Shown one piece after another: positions 46,644 to 55,982 of a stretch of 64,000 nt of DNA. The notes under the pieces are model-generated. The model did not search any database, was not told the origin of the DNA, and saw only the letters and a program-made list of their open reading frames with translations. Position numbers and translations under genes: made by a program. Source of the stretch: JAFECT01 sp963838235. GTDB lineage: Bacteria; Pseudomonadota; Alphaproteobacteria; Caulobacterales; Caulobacteraceae. The stretch covers positions 1 through 64,000 of the forward strand of contig CAWIQJ010000003.1 of the NCBI GenBank assembly GCA_963838235.1. Direction: 5' to 3'. Position 1 is the stretch's first letter. The number at the start of each line of letters is the position of its first letter.

Positions 46644-47411
46644 ATGCACCACCTCCAGAAAGCCTTGCTGGCCCTGGCCGTCGCCGGCGCATCCGGCGCC
46701 GCGGGCGCGGCCCAGGCTGCGTCGCCGCCCCCGCCGCCTCCGCCGCCCGCTCACCACCATCACCACCGGCCGCCCGAGCGGCGCCGGCCCGAAGACTTCA
46801 AGCTGAACGTTGAGGCCCAGGCGCAGGCCGGGGCCCAGGCCGCCGCGGGCGCCGGCGGCGGCTCCTGGTCCGAGGAGGAGGGTTCGCCCGGTCTCATTGG
46901 CGCGCTCAATGTCGACACCGGCGAGCAGACCGAAAAGCGCCGGGTCGCCTACGAGGCCAAACACAGGATCACCGAGCGAGTGGTCATCCAGTCCGTCTGC
47001 ATCGACGACCGCACGGTGCCGCATCCCGCCTCGCAGGTTCATGCCGAACGCGATGTGGAGGACGCCTACGAGGGCGAGCTGTTCCGCTGCATCGCCGGCA
47101 CGCGGCTGCAGGCCACCATCGCCAAGTTCACCGGCGAGGTCCGCTTCGACGGCGGCCAGATCGTCGACTGCTCGAAGAACCAGGCGCTCTACCGATCCGC
47201 CCACGGCGAGGTCGCCTGCCGCGACCAGATCCCGCAACGCGACTGCAACGAACGCAGCCTGCTCCGGCGCTACGGCGCGGGCGTGAAGGTGCTGACCATG
47301 ATCCGCGAAGAGACCTACACGGCCTACCGCGAGGAAACGGTCACGACGCGTGAGAAATCGCAAAGCTCGAGCATGGTCCTCGACGGCGGCGTCGGCGGCG
47401 TGGTGCGCTGA
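46644..47411 (+). CDS. Exported hypothetical protein with Pro/His-rich linker
   Basis: This 255-residue protein has a signal peptide (ALLALAVAGASGAAGAAQA) followed by a P9-type and H5 stretch (about 30-45) and an Ala/Gly-rich segment. The folded part (about 95-255) has four or five Cys (VCIDD, FRCIAG, IVDCSKN, VACRD, DCNERS). Ordered Cys pairs suggest a disulfide-bonded periplasmic or surface protein. The family is not recognised. Confidence 0.65.
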   Translation: MHHLQKALLALAVAGASGAAGAAQAASPPPPPPPPAHHHHHRPPERRRPEDFKLNVEAQAQAGAQAAAGAGGGSWSEEEGSPGLIGALNVDTGEQTEKRRVAYEAKHRITERVVIQSVCIDDRTVPHPASQVHAERDVEDAYEGELFRCIAGTRLQATIAKFTGEVRFDGGQIVDCSKNQALYRSAHGEVACRDQIPQRDCNERSLLRRYGAGVKVLTMIREETYTAYREETVTTREKSQSSSMVLDGGVGGVVR

Positions 47412-47421
47412 GTAAGATTAG

Positions 47422-47663
47422 CCACGAAAAACACGAAAAACACGAACGGAGCTAAACCCTCGCAAACTCCGCTCATCCCCGCGGAGGCGGGGACCCAGGT
47501 TTTTTCGGATCATCAGCGACGTCGCTGGTCGTGCGAGCTGCGGGCGCGAGACAGCCTGCGGGGTTTTCTATTTCAAAAACGCCTGGGTCCCCGCCTCCGC
47601 GGGGATGAGCGGAACGGAGGTGAATATCACGCCTTCTGTTCGTGCTTTCCGTGTTTTCCGTGG
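47422..47663. repeat. Nested inverted-repeat element (REP/MITE-like)
   Basis: An outer imperfect inverted repeat is formed by 47422-47451 (CCACGAAAAACACG-type) and 47637-47663 (its complement). The inner repeat is a perfect 30-bp pair, 47470-47499 and 47582-47611, with the core CCCCGCGGAGGCGGGG. About 80 bp lie between. The whole fills the gap between two convergent genes. Confidence 0.7.
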
Positions 47664-47672
47664 TCTCTCTTC

Positions 47673-50582
47673 TTACGACGCCGGAGCCGCCACGACGGCA
47701 GGCGGCTTGCCGGCGTCTGCGGTTTTGGTTTCCGGCACCACTTCCAGCTTCCACGCCTTCGCGTCCACCAGCCACTTGCGCGCGGCTTGCTGCACATCGG
47801 CGGCGGTCACGCGCTCAAGGCCGGGGATGCTCGCACGCACAGCGTCGAGGCGGCGCGGGTCGGCCTGGGCGCCGATGAGCTGGCCGATCCAGTATTCGTT
47901 GGTTTGCTGCGCCTTGGTCAGCAGCTCCACCCGCGGCTTCACGGCGCGTTCCATCTCGTCGGCGGTCGCCGGCTTGTCGCGTAAATCCTGGGCGATCGTC
48001 TTCACCGTCGCGTAGAAGTCGTCGAGCTTGTCCGGCGGCGCCTCGATCGAGGCGGACAGATAGCCGTAGCCCGGGAAGCTCCACGCCATGTTGAGCCCCG
48101 TATTGGGCGAATAGGTCACCGCCTGCTTCATGCGCAGGTCGTCGATCAGACGCAGCTGCATGATCTGCTCGAGCACGCGCAGCGACCGCGCGCCCTGCGG
48201 GTCGCTCGGGAAGTCGGTGGTGGGCCAGGCGATATAGCCGATGGCCTGATCGGCGCGGCCCCGGTGGGTCAGGCGCACGGGCGCCGCTAGCGGCGCCGGG
48301 AAGCTGATCTTTGTCGCATCCGCCGGCGGGGTTTCGTCGTGGCGCGCGGGCAGGGCGCCGAAGGTGTCGCCGACCAGCTTGATCGCCTGGTCCACGTCCA
48401 CGTCGCCGACGATGACCAGCTCCAGCGGGTCCGTCGAAAGATGCTCGCCGATCGCGGCCTTCAGGTCGGCGAGCTTGCCGTCGGCCATCTGCGCCTTGGT
48501 CGGGAAGGCCCAGCGCGCGTCGCCCGAGTGCAGCAGCGCGCCGCCCTCGCGGCTGAACACGCCCTCGGGCGTCGAGGCGAGCTGGGTCTGCAGCGTCTCG
48601 CCGTAGACGCGCATGCGCTCGAACGGATCGGGCCGCCAGGCCGCGTCGGTGACGTAGGCGGCCAGCACTTGAAGCTGGGTCTGCACGTCCTCGCGCCGCG
48701 TGGCGCCCGACAGGGTGAAGGTGTCTTCGCCGACGCCCAGCGAGGCGCCGTAGATCTTCGAAGCCAGCACCTTGTCCATGTCCTCGGCGGTGAACTTGCC
48801 GACACCGCCTTCGCTGAACACCGAGCTTGCCGCCCAGGTCGGGATCACGTGGTCGCGCGGCAGGTCCTCGAACCCGCCGCCGGCGCTGACGGCGACCAGC
48901 ACCTGGTCGTCACGGAACTTGGTCGGCTTGACGGTCAGGCGCACGCCGTTGTCGAAGCGCACGAAGGTCACGCCGAGGTCGGCGACGTCCTTGCGCTCGG
49001 CGACGTGGCCGGCCTTGCCGAAATCGAGATAGCTCCACGCCTTGGTCGTTTCGGCCTTGGGCGGGGTGACCTGGGCGAGCTGCGCGTTGGAAAACGCCTG
49101 CGCGACCGCCTCCTCGCCGCCGTCGACGGGCGTGGGGCTGGTCATGAACACCAGCGGGCCCTGGCCCTCGAACTCGCTCTTCAGCAGGGCGGACGCTTCC
49201 GCAGCTTTAAGGTCCTTCACGTCGGCTTCGAACTCGCGCAGGTCCTCCGCCGGCGTGGTGATGACGTCGCCGTCGTTGATCTCCTCGACCATTTCGCCGG
49301 CCAGCTCTGAGGTCTTGCGTGTCGCCGCGCCCGCCACCGCTTCCTGCAGCGCCGTGCGGGTCTCGGAAATCTCGCGGTCGAGTTCGTCCTGGGTCACGCC
49401 ATACTGCGCCGCGCGGCGCACTTCCGTCTCCGCCGCGCCCAGGGCTTCACGCCAGCGGCCGGGTTGCGCCGAGATCGAGACCTGGGTGATGTCGGCGCTC
49501 TTCAACTCGGTATAACGCGACGCGCCCGCGGCGATGAAGGCCGGATTGTCGCCGCGCGCCAGGGCCTCCATGCGGCGGTCGAGCACCGCGAAGCCGAGCT
49601 CGCGCGCCACGTGCTCGCGCCGGAGCGCCAGCGTGTCCGGACGCAGGTCCGGCGGGTTCAGCCACGAGATGTCGACCGTGGTCGGACCGCCCGGTTCGAT
49701 CATCAGGTGCGTCTCAGACTTGCGCGGAACCGGTGCACCGAGGTCGGGGTTGGCGTGGTCGGGCGCCTTGGCATTCCAGTCGGAGAAGCCGGCCTTGATC
49801 TTGGCCTCCATCCAATCGACGTCGACGTCGCCCACCACGACCAGGGTCGTGCGGTCGGGGCGATAGTAGGTGGCGTAGAGGTCCTGCAGCCGGTCGCGTT
49901 GCGCGGTCTTGATGATGTCGACGTCGCCGATCGGGAAGCGCTTGGGCGCGAGCTGGTCCTTGAACAGGAAATCGTACTGCTGGCGCGCGATGTGCAGCCC
50001 CGGGGTGTCGCGCAGGCGCTCTTCCGACAGGATGACGCCGCGCTCCTTGTCCATGGCGGACTGGTCGAGGGTGAGCTCGCTCGCCGTCTCACGCATCAGC
50101 ATGAGGCCCGTGTCGAGCGTGTCCTGATCGGTCTCGGGCAGGTCGAGTTCGTAGACCGTTTCGTCGAAATTGGTCGACGCGTTGGTGTCGGGACCGAAGG
50201 CCAGGCCATGGCGCTCGAGCGTCTTGATCATCTCGCCGCGCGCCACATGGGTCGAACCCTCGAACGCCATGTGTTCAATGAAGTGCATCAGGCCGAGCTG
50301 GCTGTCGTTCTCTTCCAACGAACCGGCGGCGACGCGCAGGCGCAGCGACGCCTGACCCTTGGGCGTGGCGTTCTTCAGGATCACATAGTGCATGCCGTTG
50401 GCCAGCACGCCGGTGCGCAGGGCGGGGTCGACCGGGACGTCGCTGGGACCTGCGGCGGGCGGTGTGTCAGCTTGGCGAAAGGGGTTCGGCAGGGCGCCCG
50501 AGGCAGCGGACGCCGCACCGGCAAGGACCAGAGCGGCTGCGGCGACCGTGGCGGCGGCCACGCGCTTGCTTTTGTTGTTCAA
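47673..50582 (-). CDS. M16-family zinc metallopeptidase (pitrilysin-like)
   Basis: This protein of about 969 residues has a signal peptide (AATVAAAALVLAGAASAASG). The inverted zinc motif HFIEH is at about 100-104 (LGLMHFIEHMAFEGS), with the downstream Glu in the ETVYELDLPETD region. Two homologous M16 halves are present; the second (about 520-960) lacks HxxEH, as usual. Such periplasmic peptidases degrade or process peptides. The start is a TTG 9 nt after GGGAG; a more upstream start at 50642 is less likely. Confidence 0.9.
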   Translation of the reverse strand: MNNKSKRVAAATVAAAALVLAGAASAASGALPNPFRQADTPPAAGPSDVPVDPALRTGVLANGMHYVILKNATPKGQASLRLRVAAGSLEENDSQLGLMHFIEHMAFEGSTHVARGEMIKTLERHGLAFGPDTNASTNFDETVYELDLPETDQDTLDTGLMLMRETASELTLDQSAMDKERGVILSEERLRDTPGLHIARQQYDFLFKDQLAPKRFPIGDVDIIKTAQRDRLQDLYATYYRPDRTTLVVVGDVDVDWMEAKIKAGFSDWNAKAPDHANPDLGAPVPRKSETHLMIEPGGPTTVDISWLNPPDLRPDTLALRREHVARELGFAVLDRRMEALARGDNPAFIAAGASRYTELKSADITQVSISAQPGRWREALGAAETEVRRAAQYGVTQDELDREISETRTALQEAVAGAATRKTSELAGEMVEEINDGDVITTPAEDLREFEADVKDLKAAEASALLKSEFEGQGPLVFMTSPTPVDGGEEAVAQAFSNAQLAQVTPPKAETTKAWSYLDFGKAGHVAERKDVADLGVTFVRFDNGVRLTVKPTKFRDDQVLVAVSAGGGFEDLPRDHVIPTWAASSVFSEGGVGKFTAEDMDKVLASKIYGASLGVGEDTFTLSGATRREDVQTQLQVLAAYVTDAAWRPDPFERMRVYGETLQTQLASTPEGVFSREGGALLHSGDARWAFPTKAQMADGKLADLKAAIGEHLSTDPLELVIVGDVDVDQAIKLVGDTFGALPARHDETPPADATKISFPAPLAAPVRLTHRGRADQAIGYIAWPTTDFPSDPQGARSLRVLEQIMQLRLIDDLRMKQAVTYSPNTGLNMAWSFPGYGYLSASIEAPPDKLDDFYATVKTIAQDLRDKPATADEMERAVKPRVELLTKAQQTNEYWIGQLIGAQADPRRLDAVRASIPGLERVTAADVQQAARKWLVDAKAWKLEVVPETKTADAGKPPAVVAAPAS

Positions 50583-50747
50583 GACAGTGGACTCCCGACC
50601 GACACCTAAGCCGAGGGTGATCCTGTCGAGAGCCCGAAACAAGGCGCCTGCGTCGATCCGCGCTGCGCCTTACAAGATCAGGAATTCTTCCCGAAACCCC
50701 ACCAAGCCATCTTCGCAGGGAAAATAGGGCTGGGGGCGATCACGCCG

Positions 50748-52094
50748 TCAGTAGGCGAACCAGGTGAAGAGCCTGAAGGTGTTGTTGGCTGACGCGTTAT
50801 GGCCGAGGCCGTCGTAGTCGCGGCTCGCGCCGTCGAACTGGTTGTAAAGCGTGTACTGGGCGCCAACGCGCATGTTGAAACGCTTGCCAAACGGCGAGTT
50901 GCCCGCCCCCCAGGGGGTGCCGTCCACCTGGAAGATCAGGCCGGAACTGTCGGGCTTGAGGGTGCGGTTGCCGGCGTAAACGAGGGGATCCGCCGATCCA
51001 GTGGTGTCGAAGGCCGCCACTGTCCCGCCGACTTTGTTGCGCCAATAGTAGGAGGCGTCGACGCGGAAGTCGTTCAGCGAGTTGTTTCGGAACCGGGCCA
51101 AGTCCAGGGCCTGGGAAGCGTTCAGCTTCTGCACCTCGCGAGTGAATTGGGCGTTGACAGTGAACGCGTCCTTGTTCTCCCAGAAGTGCTGGTACGAGGC
51201 GTCGAGACCGGTGTCAGCGTAGTGGTCAGAGGTTCCGGTGGTATTGTCCCGGCCAGGAAGCACGTCGGCCCAAAGTCCGAAGAGGCCGAGCTGAAGGTTG
51301 CCACCGGGAACGTCCTGCACATAGGCTACCCGTGCATAGGGCGCGGCGTTGCGCAGGGAGCCCGGATCGGTGGGGTCGACGCCCGCCCGGGTCAGGAAGG
51401 TGGACCCGGGCGAGCCGTAGGCGCCGATCTCTGCGTAGAGTTTCGCGTCGATCCAGGCGTAGCCGGTCAGGCCCAGTGTGTTCTGGGCGAACGACCCGAT
51501 GATCGGGGCCGCGCCGGGCGTCGGCGCGAGGCTCGACGTGGTGTAGGGATAGCCCCATCCGGCAAGGGTATTGAAAGGGTCCTGCACGGTGGGTGCATTG
51601 TTCAGGCTCGTGCCGAGCGTCATGTTGTGTCCGGCCAGCGAAGTCGAAGTCACGGCGCGCAGGTCGAGGTTGTCCCAGTGGAAGGCGCGGGCCACGCCGT
51701 CGTAGGTCGCCTGGACGAACCCGCCCAAATGCTGACCCAAGCCCCCAGCGAGGAATAGACTGGCCTGATCGAGCGAGACATTGTCGTTCCCAGCGTAGTG
51801 CGGGGCCGGTGTCTGGGCCTCCTGAGTGCGGATGTAGGACGCGACCGCCATGGTCGAGAGCGGCACATTATCGGTGGTCCTGAGCGTATAACCCATGAGC
51901 TTGAACTGCCGCCCGAACGGCGTGAGCTGCGGTCCAAAGCCGCCCACGTGGCACGCGTTACACTTTTGGCCGGTCTGGATAGCAAACGCCGGCACTGCGG
52001 CAGCCGGCCCCGCGAGCAACGTCGTCGCGGCGAAGGCGGTGGCAACCGCCGCCGCGCCACGCCAAGTCTCACGCCGGATCGAATAGCGCCCCAT
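50748..52094 (-). CDS. Outer-membrane beta-barrel-like protein with one CxxCH haem site
   Basis: This 448-residue protein has a signal peptide (AAAVATAFAATTLLAGPAAA). Right after it is a c-type haem motif (TGQKCNACHVGGFGPQLTPF). The remaining 370 residues show alternating aromatic and polar strands (YAWIDAKLYAEIGAYGS; ARVAYVQDVPGGNLQLGLFG) and end ...FRLFTWFAY, a terminal aromatic typical of barrels. A monohaem barrel could pass electrons across or at the outer membrane. It is the last gene of a three-gene minus-strand set with a HiPIP and a FixK-type regulator. Confidence 0.7.
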   Translation of the reverse strand: MGRYSIRRETWRGAAAVATAFAATTLLAGPAAAVPAFAIQTGQKCNACHVGGFGPQLTPFGRQFKLMGYTLRTTDNVPLSTMAVASYIRTQEAQTPAPHYAGNDNVSLDQASLFLAGGLGQHLGGFVQATYDGVARAFHWDNLDLRAVTSTSLAGHNMTLGTSLNNAPTVQDPFNTLAGWGYPYTTSSLAPTPGAAPIIGSFAQNTLGLTGYAWIDAKLYAEIGAYGSPGSTFLTRAGVDPTDPGSLRNAAPYARVAYVQDVPGGNLQLGLFGLWADVLPGRDNTTGTSDHYADTGLDASYQHFWENKDAFTVNAQFTREVQKLNASQALDLARFRNNSLNDFRVDASYYWRNKVGGTVAAFDTTGSADPLVYAGNRTLKPDSSGLIFQVDGTPWGAGNSPFGKRFNMRVGAQYTLYNQFDGASRDYDGLGHNASANNTFRLFTWFAY

Positions 52095-52105
52095 CTTGGC
52101 CTCCC

Positions 52106-52396
52106 CTATTTCGGTGTGAACAACGTGCACCAGCCGTGCGGACTGACCGTGCCTTCCACGACGTTGCAGAGGTCGGGCGCCTGGAACACGCTGCATTTCA
52201 CGCAAGAGGCGCCGTTCCTGGGCCCGGCCTGATAGTTCACGGCCGCCTGTGCCACCTTCTTCTGCGCCTTCTGGGCCGCGAAGCCGGCGGACGGCCAGAC
52301 TGCCGCGGTGGTCGCAGCGGCGGCGGCGAAAGCGCCACCCCAGAGGATGCGTCTGCGGGAGACAACCCTGGTTTCGTCGATTTGGTTGTAGGTCAT
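52106..52396 (-). CDS. High-potential iron-sulfur protein (HiPIP)
   Basis: This 96-residue protein has a Tat signal (SRRRILWGGAFAAAAATTAA). The mature domain has the HiPIP cysteine pattern CVKC-x8-C-x12-C with GWCTLF at the end, binding a [4Fe-4S] cluster of high potential. HiPIPs carry electrons in the periplasm to oxidases or from oxidised donors. The ATG follows AAGGAGG. It lies 11 nt upstream of the haem barrel gene, so they are probably one operon. Confidence 0.88.
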   Translation of the reverse strand: MTYNQIDETRVVSRRRILWGGAFAAAAATTAAVWPSAGFAAQKAQKKVAQAAVNYQAGPRNGASCVKCSVFQAPDLCNVVEGTVSPHGWCTLFTPK

Positions 52397-52442
52397 GGTC
52401 TGAACCTCCTTTTTCGAAGCGAATGTCCCGACGTCCCGGCGC

Positions 52443-53123
52443 TCACTCGCAGATCCTGGCGAGACGGTCCCGGTTGGGAATGGAGATGCGGCGGCTGGTG
52501 AGGATCGCGATGTGGCCGGACACCTGCAGCTGGGTGAAGGTGCGCGAAACCGTCTCGATCGTGAGTTCGACGTAGTCGGCGATGTCTTGACGGGACATCG
52601 GAAGCTCGACCACGTACGGAGCCTCGGTGCGGTCCGCCAGCTCAAGCAGGAAGCCCGCAACGCGCTCAACGGCGCTACGCCGGCCGAGCGTCACGATATG
52701 ATCGCGGGTGCGGTTCAGGTCGTGGGCCGTGAGCTTCCAGAGGCGGCGGGCCATCTCGTTGTCATTGAGCGCGCGCTCTGTGAGGGCCGCTCGCCGGGTC
52801 ACGTTGACGACGGTCTCCGTCATGGCCTCGCACGTAGCACGCCGCTCGACATTGGCCTCGAGCCCGAAACAATCGCCGGGATAGTAGAACTCCTCGATCT
52901 GGCGGCGGCCGTCGCTCAGCAGACGGTAGGTCCGCACGGCGCCGGAGACGACCTGATAGACACAGTCGGCAGCCTCGCCCTCGCCGAAGATTTCATCGTC
53001 GCGCTGAAAGGTGAGGCGCGATCCCTCGAATTCGAGCCATCCGCGGTCAAGCTCGCCGCCCCTGCGGCGCATTTCCGGCGCCGACCGCGAACCCCAGTCT
53101 GGACCGACAGTTTGGACGGACAT
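52443..53123 (-). CDS. fixK: Crp/Fnr-family regulator, FixK-like
   Basis: This 226-residue protein has a cyclic-nucleotide-type effector domain (about 30-150, GEGEAADCVYQVVSGAVRTY) and a C-terminal helix-turn-helix (LPMSRQDIADYVELTIETVS, then RTF). It lacks the N-terminal Cys cluster of Fnr, so it is of the FixK type and controlled by synthesis. It is upstream of the HiPIP gene, and FixL/FixJ are encoded nearby. Its promoter may be the FixJ target; no clear box was found in 53124-53419. Confidence 0.85.
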   Translation of the reverse strand: MSVQTVGPDWGSRSAPEMRRRGGELDRGWLEFEGSRLTFQRDDEIFGEGEAADCVYQVVSGAVRTYRLLSDGRRQIEEFYYPGDCFGLEANVERRATCEAMTETVVNVTRRAALTERALNDNEMARRLWKLTAHDLNRTRDHIVTLGRRSAVERVAGFLLELADRTEAPYVVELPMSRQDIADYVELTIETVSRTFTQLQVSGHIAILTSRRISIPNRDRLARICE

Positions 53124-53419
53124 AACTTCATCTCCCGGCGACTTTCATCGCCAGCGAACCTGCGCCTTCGTTGAGTTCGAGGGAAATTCCGGCTGAACCC
53201 TTAAGGCGGTTGACGTAAGGGGTTCTACTTACCTGTTTCGGGCTGGTCCGGCCGCTTGCGCCAGGACGTCGCGGCGGCAGGCAATGTACTCTTGTCAAAG
53301 GACCTCGGCGCGCATCGGCGTAGTCAGCCGCGCGATGGCCGACGGTGCGCTCGGCGTTCGAACGCTATCCTCGAACGCTTCCTGCCTGCCAGGACGGCGG
53401 CCCGATTCTACGCCGATCT

Positions 53420-53746
53420 CTAAAGAACCGTGCTGGCGATCAGGAAGGACACACCGCTCAGCGCTAGGCCGAGCACGAAGGAGATCAACGGTGTGTACGT
53501 CGGGCGCGGCGCATCGCGATCGATGAGGAACGGCAGGACGACCCATTCGCTCAGGATGCACACTACGGCGGCGGCGACCGCGACGGCGAGCCACGTCATG
53601 GCCGCGCCGGGCTCGCCCCGCGCGACGTGGAGGTCGAGATGGGCTACGTAGGCGTACCAGAGCACGCCGATCAGAAGCATTGGCCCAAACAGCAGGATCA
53701 GGCCGACGTAGCTCAGCAGGGAGAAAGTGCGGGTTTCCGGCGCCAT
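53420..53746 (-). CDS. Small three-helix membrane protein
   Basis: This 108-residue protein has three hydrophobic segments (SYVGLILLFGPMLLIGVLWY; MTWLAVAVAAAVVCIL; LGLALSGVSFLIASTVL). It is in the FixLJ neighbourhood, on the same strand, between fixJ and fixK. It could be a respiratory accessory protein or simply a membrane protein of unknown role. No motif is recognised. Confidence 0.65.
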   Translation of the reverse strand: MAPETRTFSLLSYVGLILLFGPMLLIGVLWYAYVAHLDLHVARGEPGAAMTWLAVAVAAAVVCILSEWVVLPFLIDRDAPRPTYTPLISFVLGLALSGVSFLIASTVL

Positions 53747-53808
53747 AGGATGAATTCCCGATTTTCAGGCATTCTACGGGCCGCGGTCAGATCACGCCTT
53801 GATCTACC

Positions 53809-54414
53809 TCAATCGGGGGTCAGGCCGCTCGCGATCGCCAGGCGGATGAGCTCGGCGAAGCTCTCCGCCCCCATCTTGGTCATGACCTTAGCGCGATAGA
53901 TTTCGATCGTCCGGGGGCTGATGCCGAGGTTGCGCGCGATCTCCTTGTTCGGCTCGCCCCGCACCAACCCCTCGAGCACCTGTCGTTCGCGGACGGACAG
54001 GGCGGCGAGACGCTGTGCCCAGGCGTGATCACGCGGCTCGCCGCGGGGCGCTGTGAGGGCCGCCTCGACGGCGGCGACTAGAACCTCGTCGCTGAACGGT
54101 TTTTCGATGAAGTCGACGGCGCCGAGCTTCATTGCTTCGACCGCCATGGTGATGTCGCCGTGACCGGTCATAACGACCACCGGCAGCGGCGAACCGGACG
54201 CCCGCAGGCTGCGCAACAGATCGACGCCGCTCATCTCCGGCATGCGCACGTCGGTGATGACACAGCCGTCGCCGAGGCTCGCCGCTTGCTCAAGAAACAT
54301 GCGCGGTGACTCGTGGCCAACCGCCTTGTGGCCCATCGACGTCAGGAGAAATACGAGCGAGTCGCGCAGGCCCGCGTCGTCGTCGACTACATGAACCGTC
54401 TGATCATCAGTCAT
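53809..54414 (-). CDS. fixJ: FixJ-like response regulator
   Basis: This 201-residue protein has a receiver domain with phosphoacceptor Asp in CVITDVRMPEMSG, acidic pocket VHVVDDDAG and Lys in DFIEKPFSDEV. The LuxR-type helix-turn-helix reads LSVRERQVLEGLVRGEPNKE, then IARNLGISPRTIEIYR. When phosphorylated by FixL it should activate fixK. The start MTDDQ overlaps the fixL stop by 8 nt, indicating coupling. Confidence 0.9.
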   Translation of the reverse strand: MTDDQTVHVVDDDAGLRDSLVFLLTSMGHKAVGHESPRMFLEQAASLGDGCVITDVRMPEMSGVDLLRSLRASGSPLPVVVMTGHGDITMAVEAMKLGAVDFIEKPFSDEVLVAAVEAALTAPRGEPRDHAWAQRLAALSVRERQVLEGLVRGEPNKEIARNLGISPRTIEIYRAKVMTKMGAESFAELIRLAIASGLTPD

Positions 54415-55900
54415 GTTCGGCACCCTGGTCCGCTACGGTCTGGAGCGTGAACGCGAAGACTGCACCGCCTTGGGGCCGGTTCTGCGCCCATATCTTGCCG
54501 CCGTGCGATTCGACGATGGTGCGGCAGATAGAAAGACCAACGCCCATGCCCGCTTCCTTCGTGGTCACGAACGGTTGGAACAGCTGGTCCCGGACTGATT
54601 CCGGAATGCCCGTTCCCGTGTCGGCCACGCTGATGCAGACCATGTTGTCGTCCTGGGCGATGCTTCGCAGTTCGAGGTTGCGCACGGGGGCGCCGGCCAT
54701 GGCTTCCATGCCGTTGCGGATAAGGTTGAGAATTACCTGCTGGATCTGAACCCGGTCGGCCAGCACCAGATCGACGCTGGGATCCAGGGTCGTGCTCACG
54801 CGCACCGACTGCTCCTTGGCCCCGATGAACGCCAAGGCGCCTGCTTCCACGATCAGACGGGAAAGGCTTTCCACCCGACGCTCCGCCTCGCCGCGCGACG
54901 CGAAATTGCGCAATCGACGGATGATTTCGCCGGCGCGCATCGCCTGCTCGGCAGCCTTGTCCAGAATGTCGTCGAGCATCGCGGGGTTGGGCGCATTCCC
55001 CGACCGGGCCATTCGCTTAAGCCCGTTCATATAGTTGCCGATCGCGGCGAGCGGTTGGTTGAGTTCGTGCGCGAGCGCTGAACTCATTTCGCCGAGCGCG
55101 GTTAGGCGCGAGATGTGCACAAGCTCGGTCTGAAGCTCCTGGATGCGGGACTCGTGTTCCTGGCGCTCGGTCAGGTCGCGGACGAAGCCGGTGAAAAACC
55201 TCTGCTCGCCGCTTACCTCGCCCACCGACAACTCCATGGGAAACGTACTCCCGTCCTGTCGCAGGCCCACCACCACGCGCCCAATTCCGATGATCCTTTT
55301 CTCGCCGGTCGTCAGGTAGCGCTCCAGATAACCATCGTGCGATTCGCGGTAGGGCGACGGCATCAGCATGCTGACATTCCGCCCGATGACCTCACCAGCG
55401 TTGTATTGGAACAGCCGCTCGGCCGCCCGGCTGAAGGAGGTGATCAGGCCGTGGGCGTCGATGACCACCATGGCGTCTGGCACAGTATCCAGGATCGAGA
55501 TCAAATGCTGTTCGCGACCCTTCAGCGTCTCGTCTCCGCGGCGGGCTTCATCCCGGCTGCGGGATAGCCATTCTCCGAACACGACGGACAGCATTCCCAC
55601 GATCAGGAAGGCCAGCGTATCGACCACGTAACGCCCGTTCGGGCCGGCCGAGGACGGGACGCAGAAAATCGACAGTGCGACGGCCAGGACGCCAGGTCCC
55701 ATGCCGCCGAAGCCACAAGCGGCGAGGACGAGCGGCGCCACGAGCATGTAGTGTGCGCCCGAAGGTGCGCCAGGGAACACCAGGCGAAGCATCAGAAGGA
55801 AGGGCGCCGTCGCGAGCGCAAGCACCCAGGCGGCGATCCGTTCGCGCGGCCGGCGCCCCGCGATGACCTTCCATATCCTGTGCGCCGCGCTCGCGGTCAC
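54407..55900 (-). CDS. fixL: FixL-like oxygen-sensing histidine kinase
   Basis: This 497-residue kinase has an N-terminal membrane region of 3-4 helices (about 20-110) and a PAS domain (about 130-245). The PAS has the haem-ligand His in YRESHDGYLERY and the Arg of GIGRVVVGLRQDGSTFP, as in Bradyrhizobium FixL. The dimerisation/phospho-His helix reads ALGEMSSALAHELNQPLAAI, and the ATPase has N (VILNLIRNGMEAMA), G1 (VADTGTGIPES) and G2 (MGVGLSICRTIVESHGG). O2 bound to haem would switch it off. The start is a GTG with a poor ribosome site. Confidence 0.9.
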   Translation of the reverse strand: MTASAAHRIWKVIAGRRPRERIAAWVLALATAPFLLMLRLVFPGAPSGAHYMLVAPLVLAACGFGGMGPGVLAVALSIFCVPSSAGPNGRYVVDTLAFLIVGMLSVVFGEWLSRSRDEARRGDETLKGREQHLISILDTVPDAMVVIDAHGLITSFSRAAERLFQYNAGEVIGRNVSMLMPSPYRESHDGYLERYLTTGEKRIIGIGRVVVGLRQDGSTFPMELSVGEVSGEQRFFTGFVRDLTERQEHESRIQELQTELVHISRLTALGEMSSALAHELNQPLAAIGNYMNGLKRMARSGNAPNPAMLDDILDKAAEQAMRAGEIIRRLRNFASRGEAERRVESLSRLIVEAGALAFIGAKEQSVRVSTTLDPSVDLVLADRVQIQQVILNLIRNGMEAMAGAPVRNLELRSIAQDDNMVCISVADTGTGIPESVRDQLFQPFVTTKEAGMGVGLSICRTIVESHGGKIWAQNRPQGGAVFAFTLQTVADQGAEHD

Positions 55901-55982
55901 CTGAACCGTTCCGACGATGATCGTCCCCGCGAATGACCAAAGCTAAACGGCTTGATTAGCCCTATTCGCCCGGGCGGGCGAG

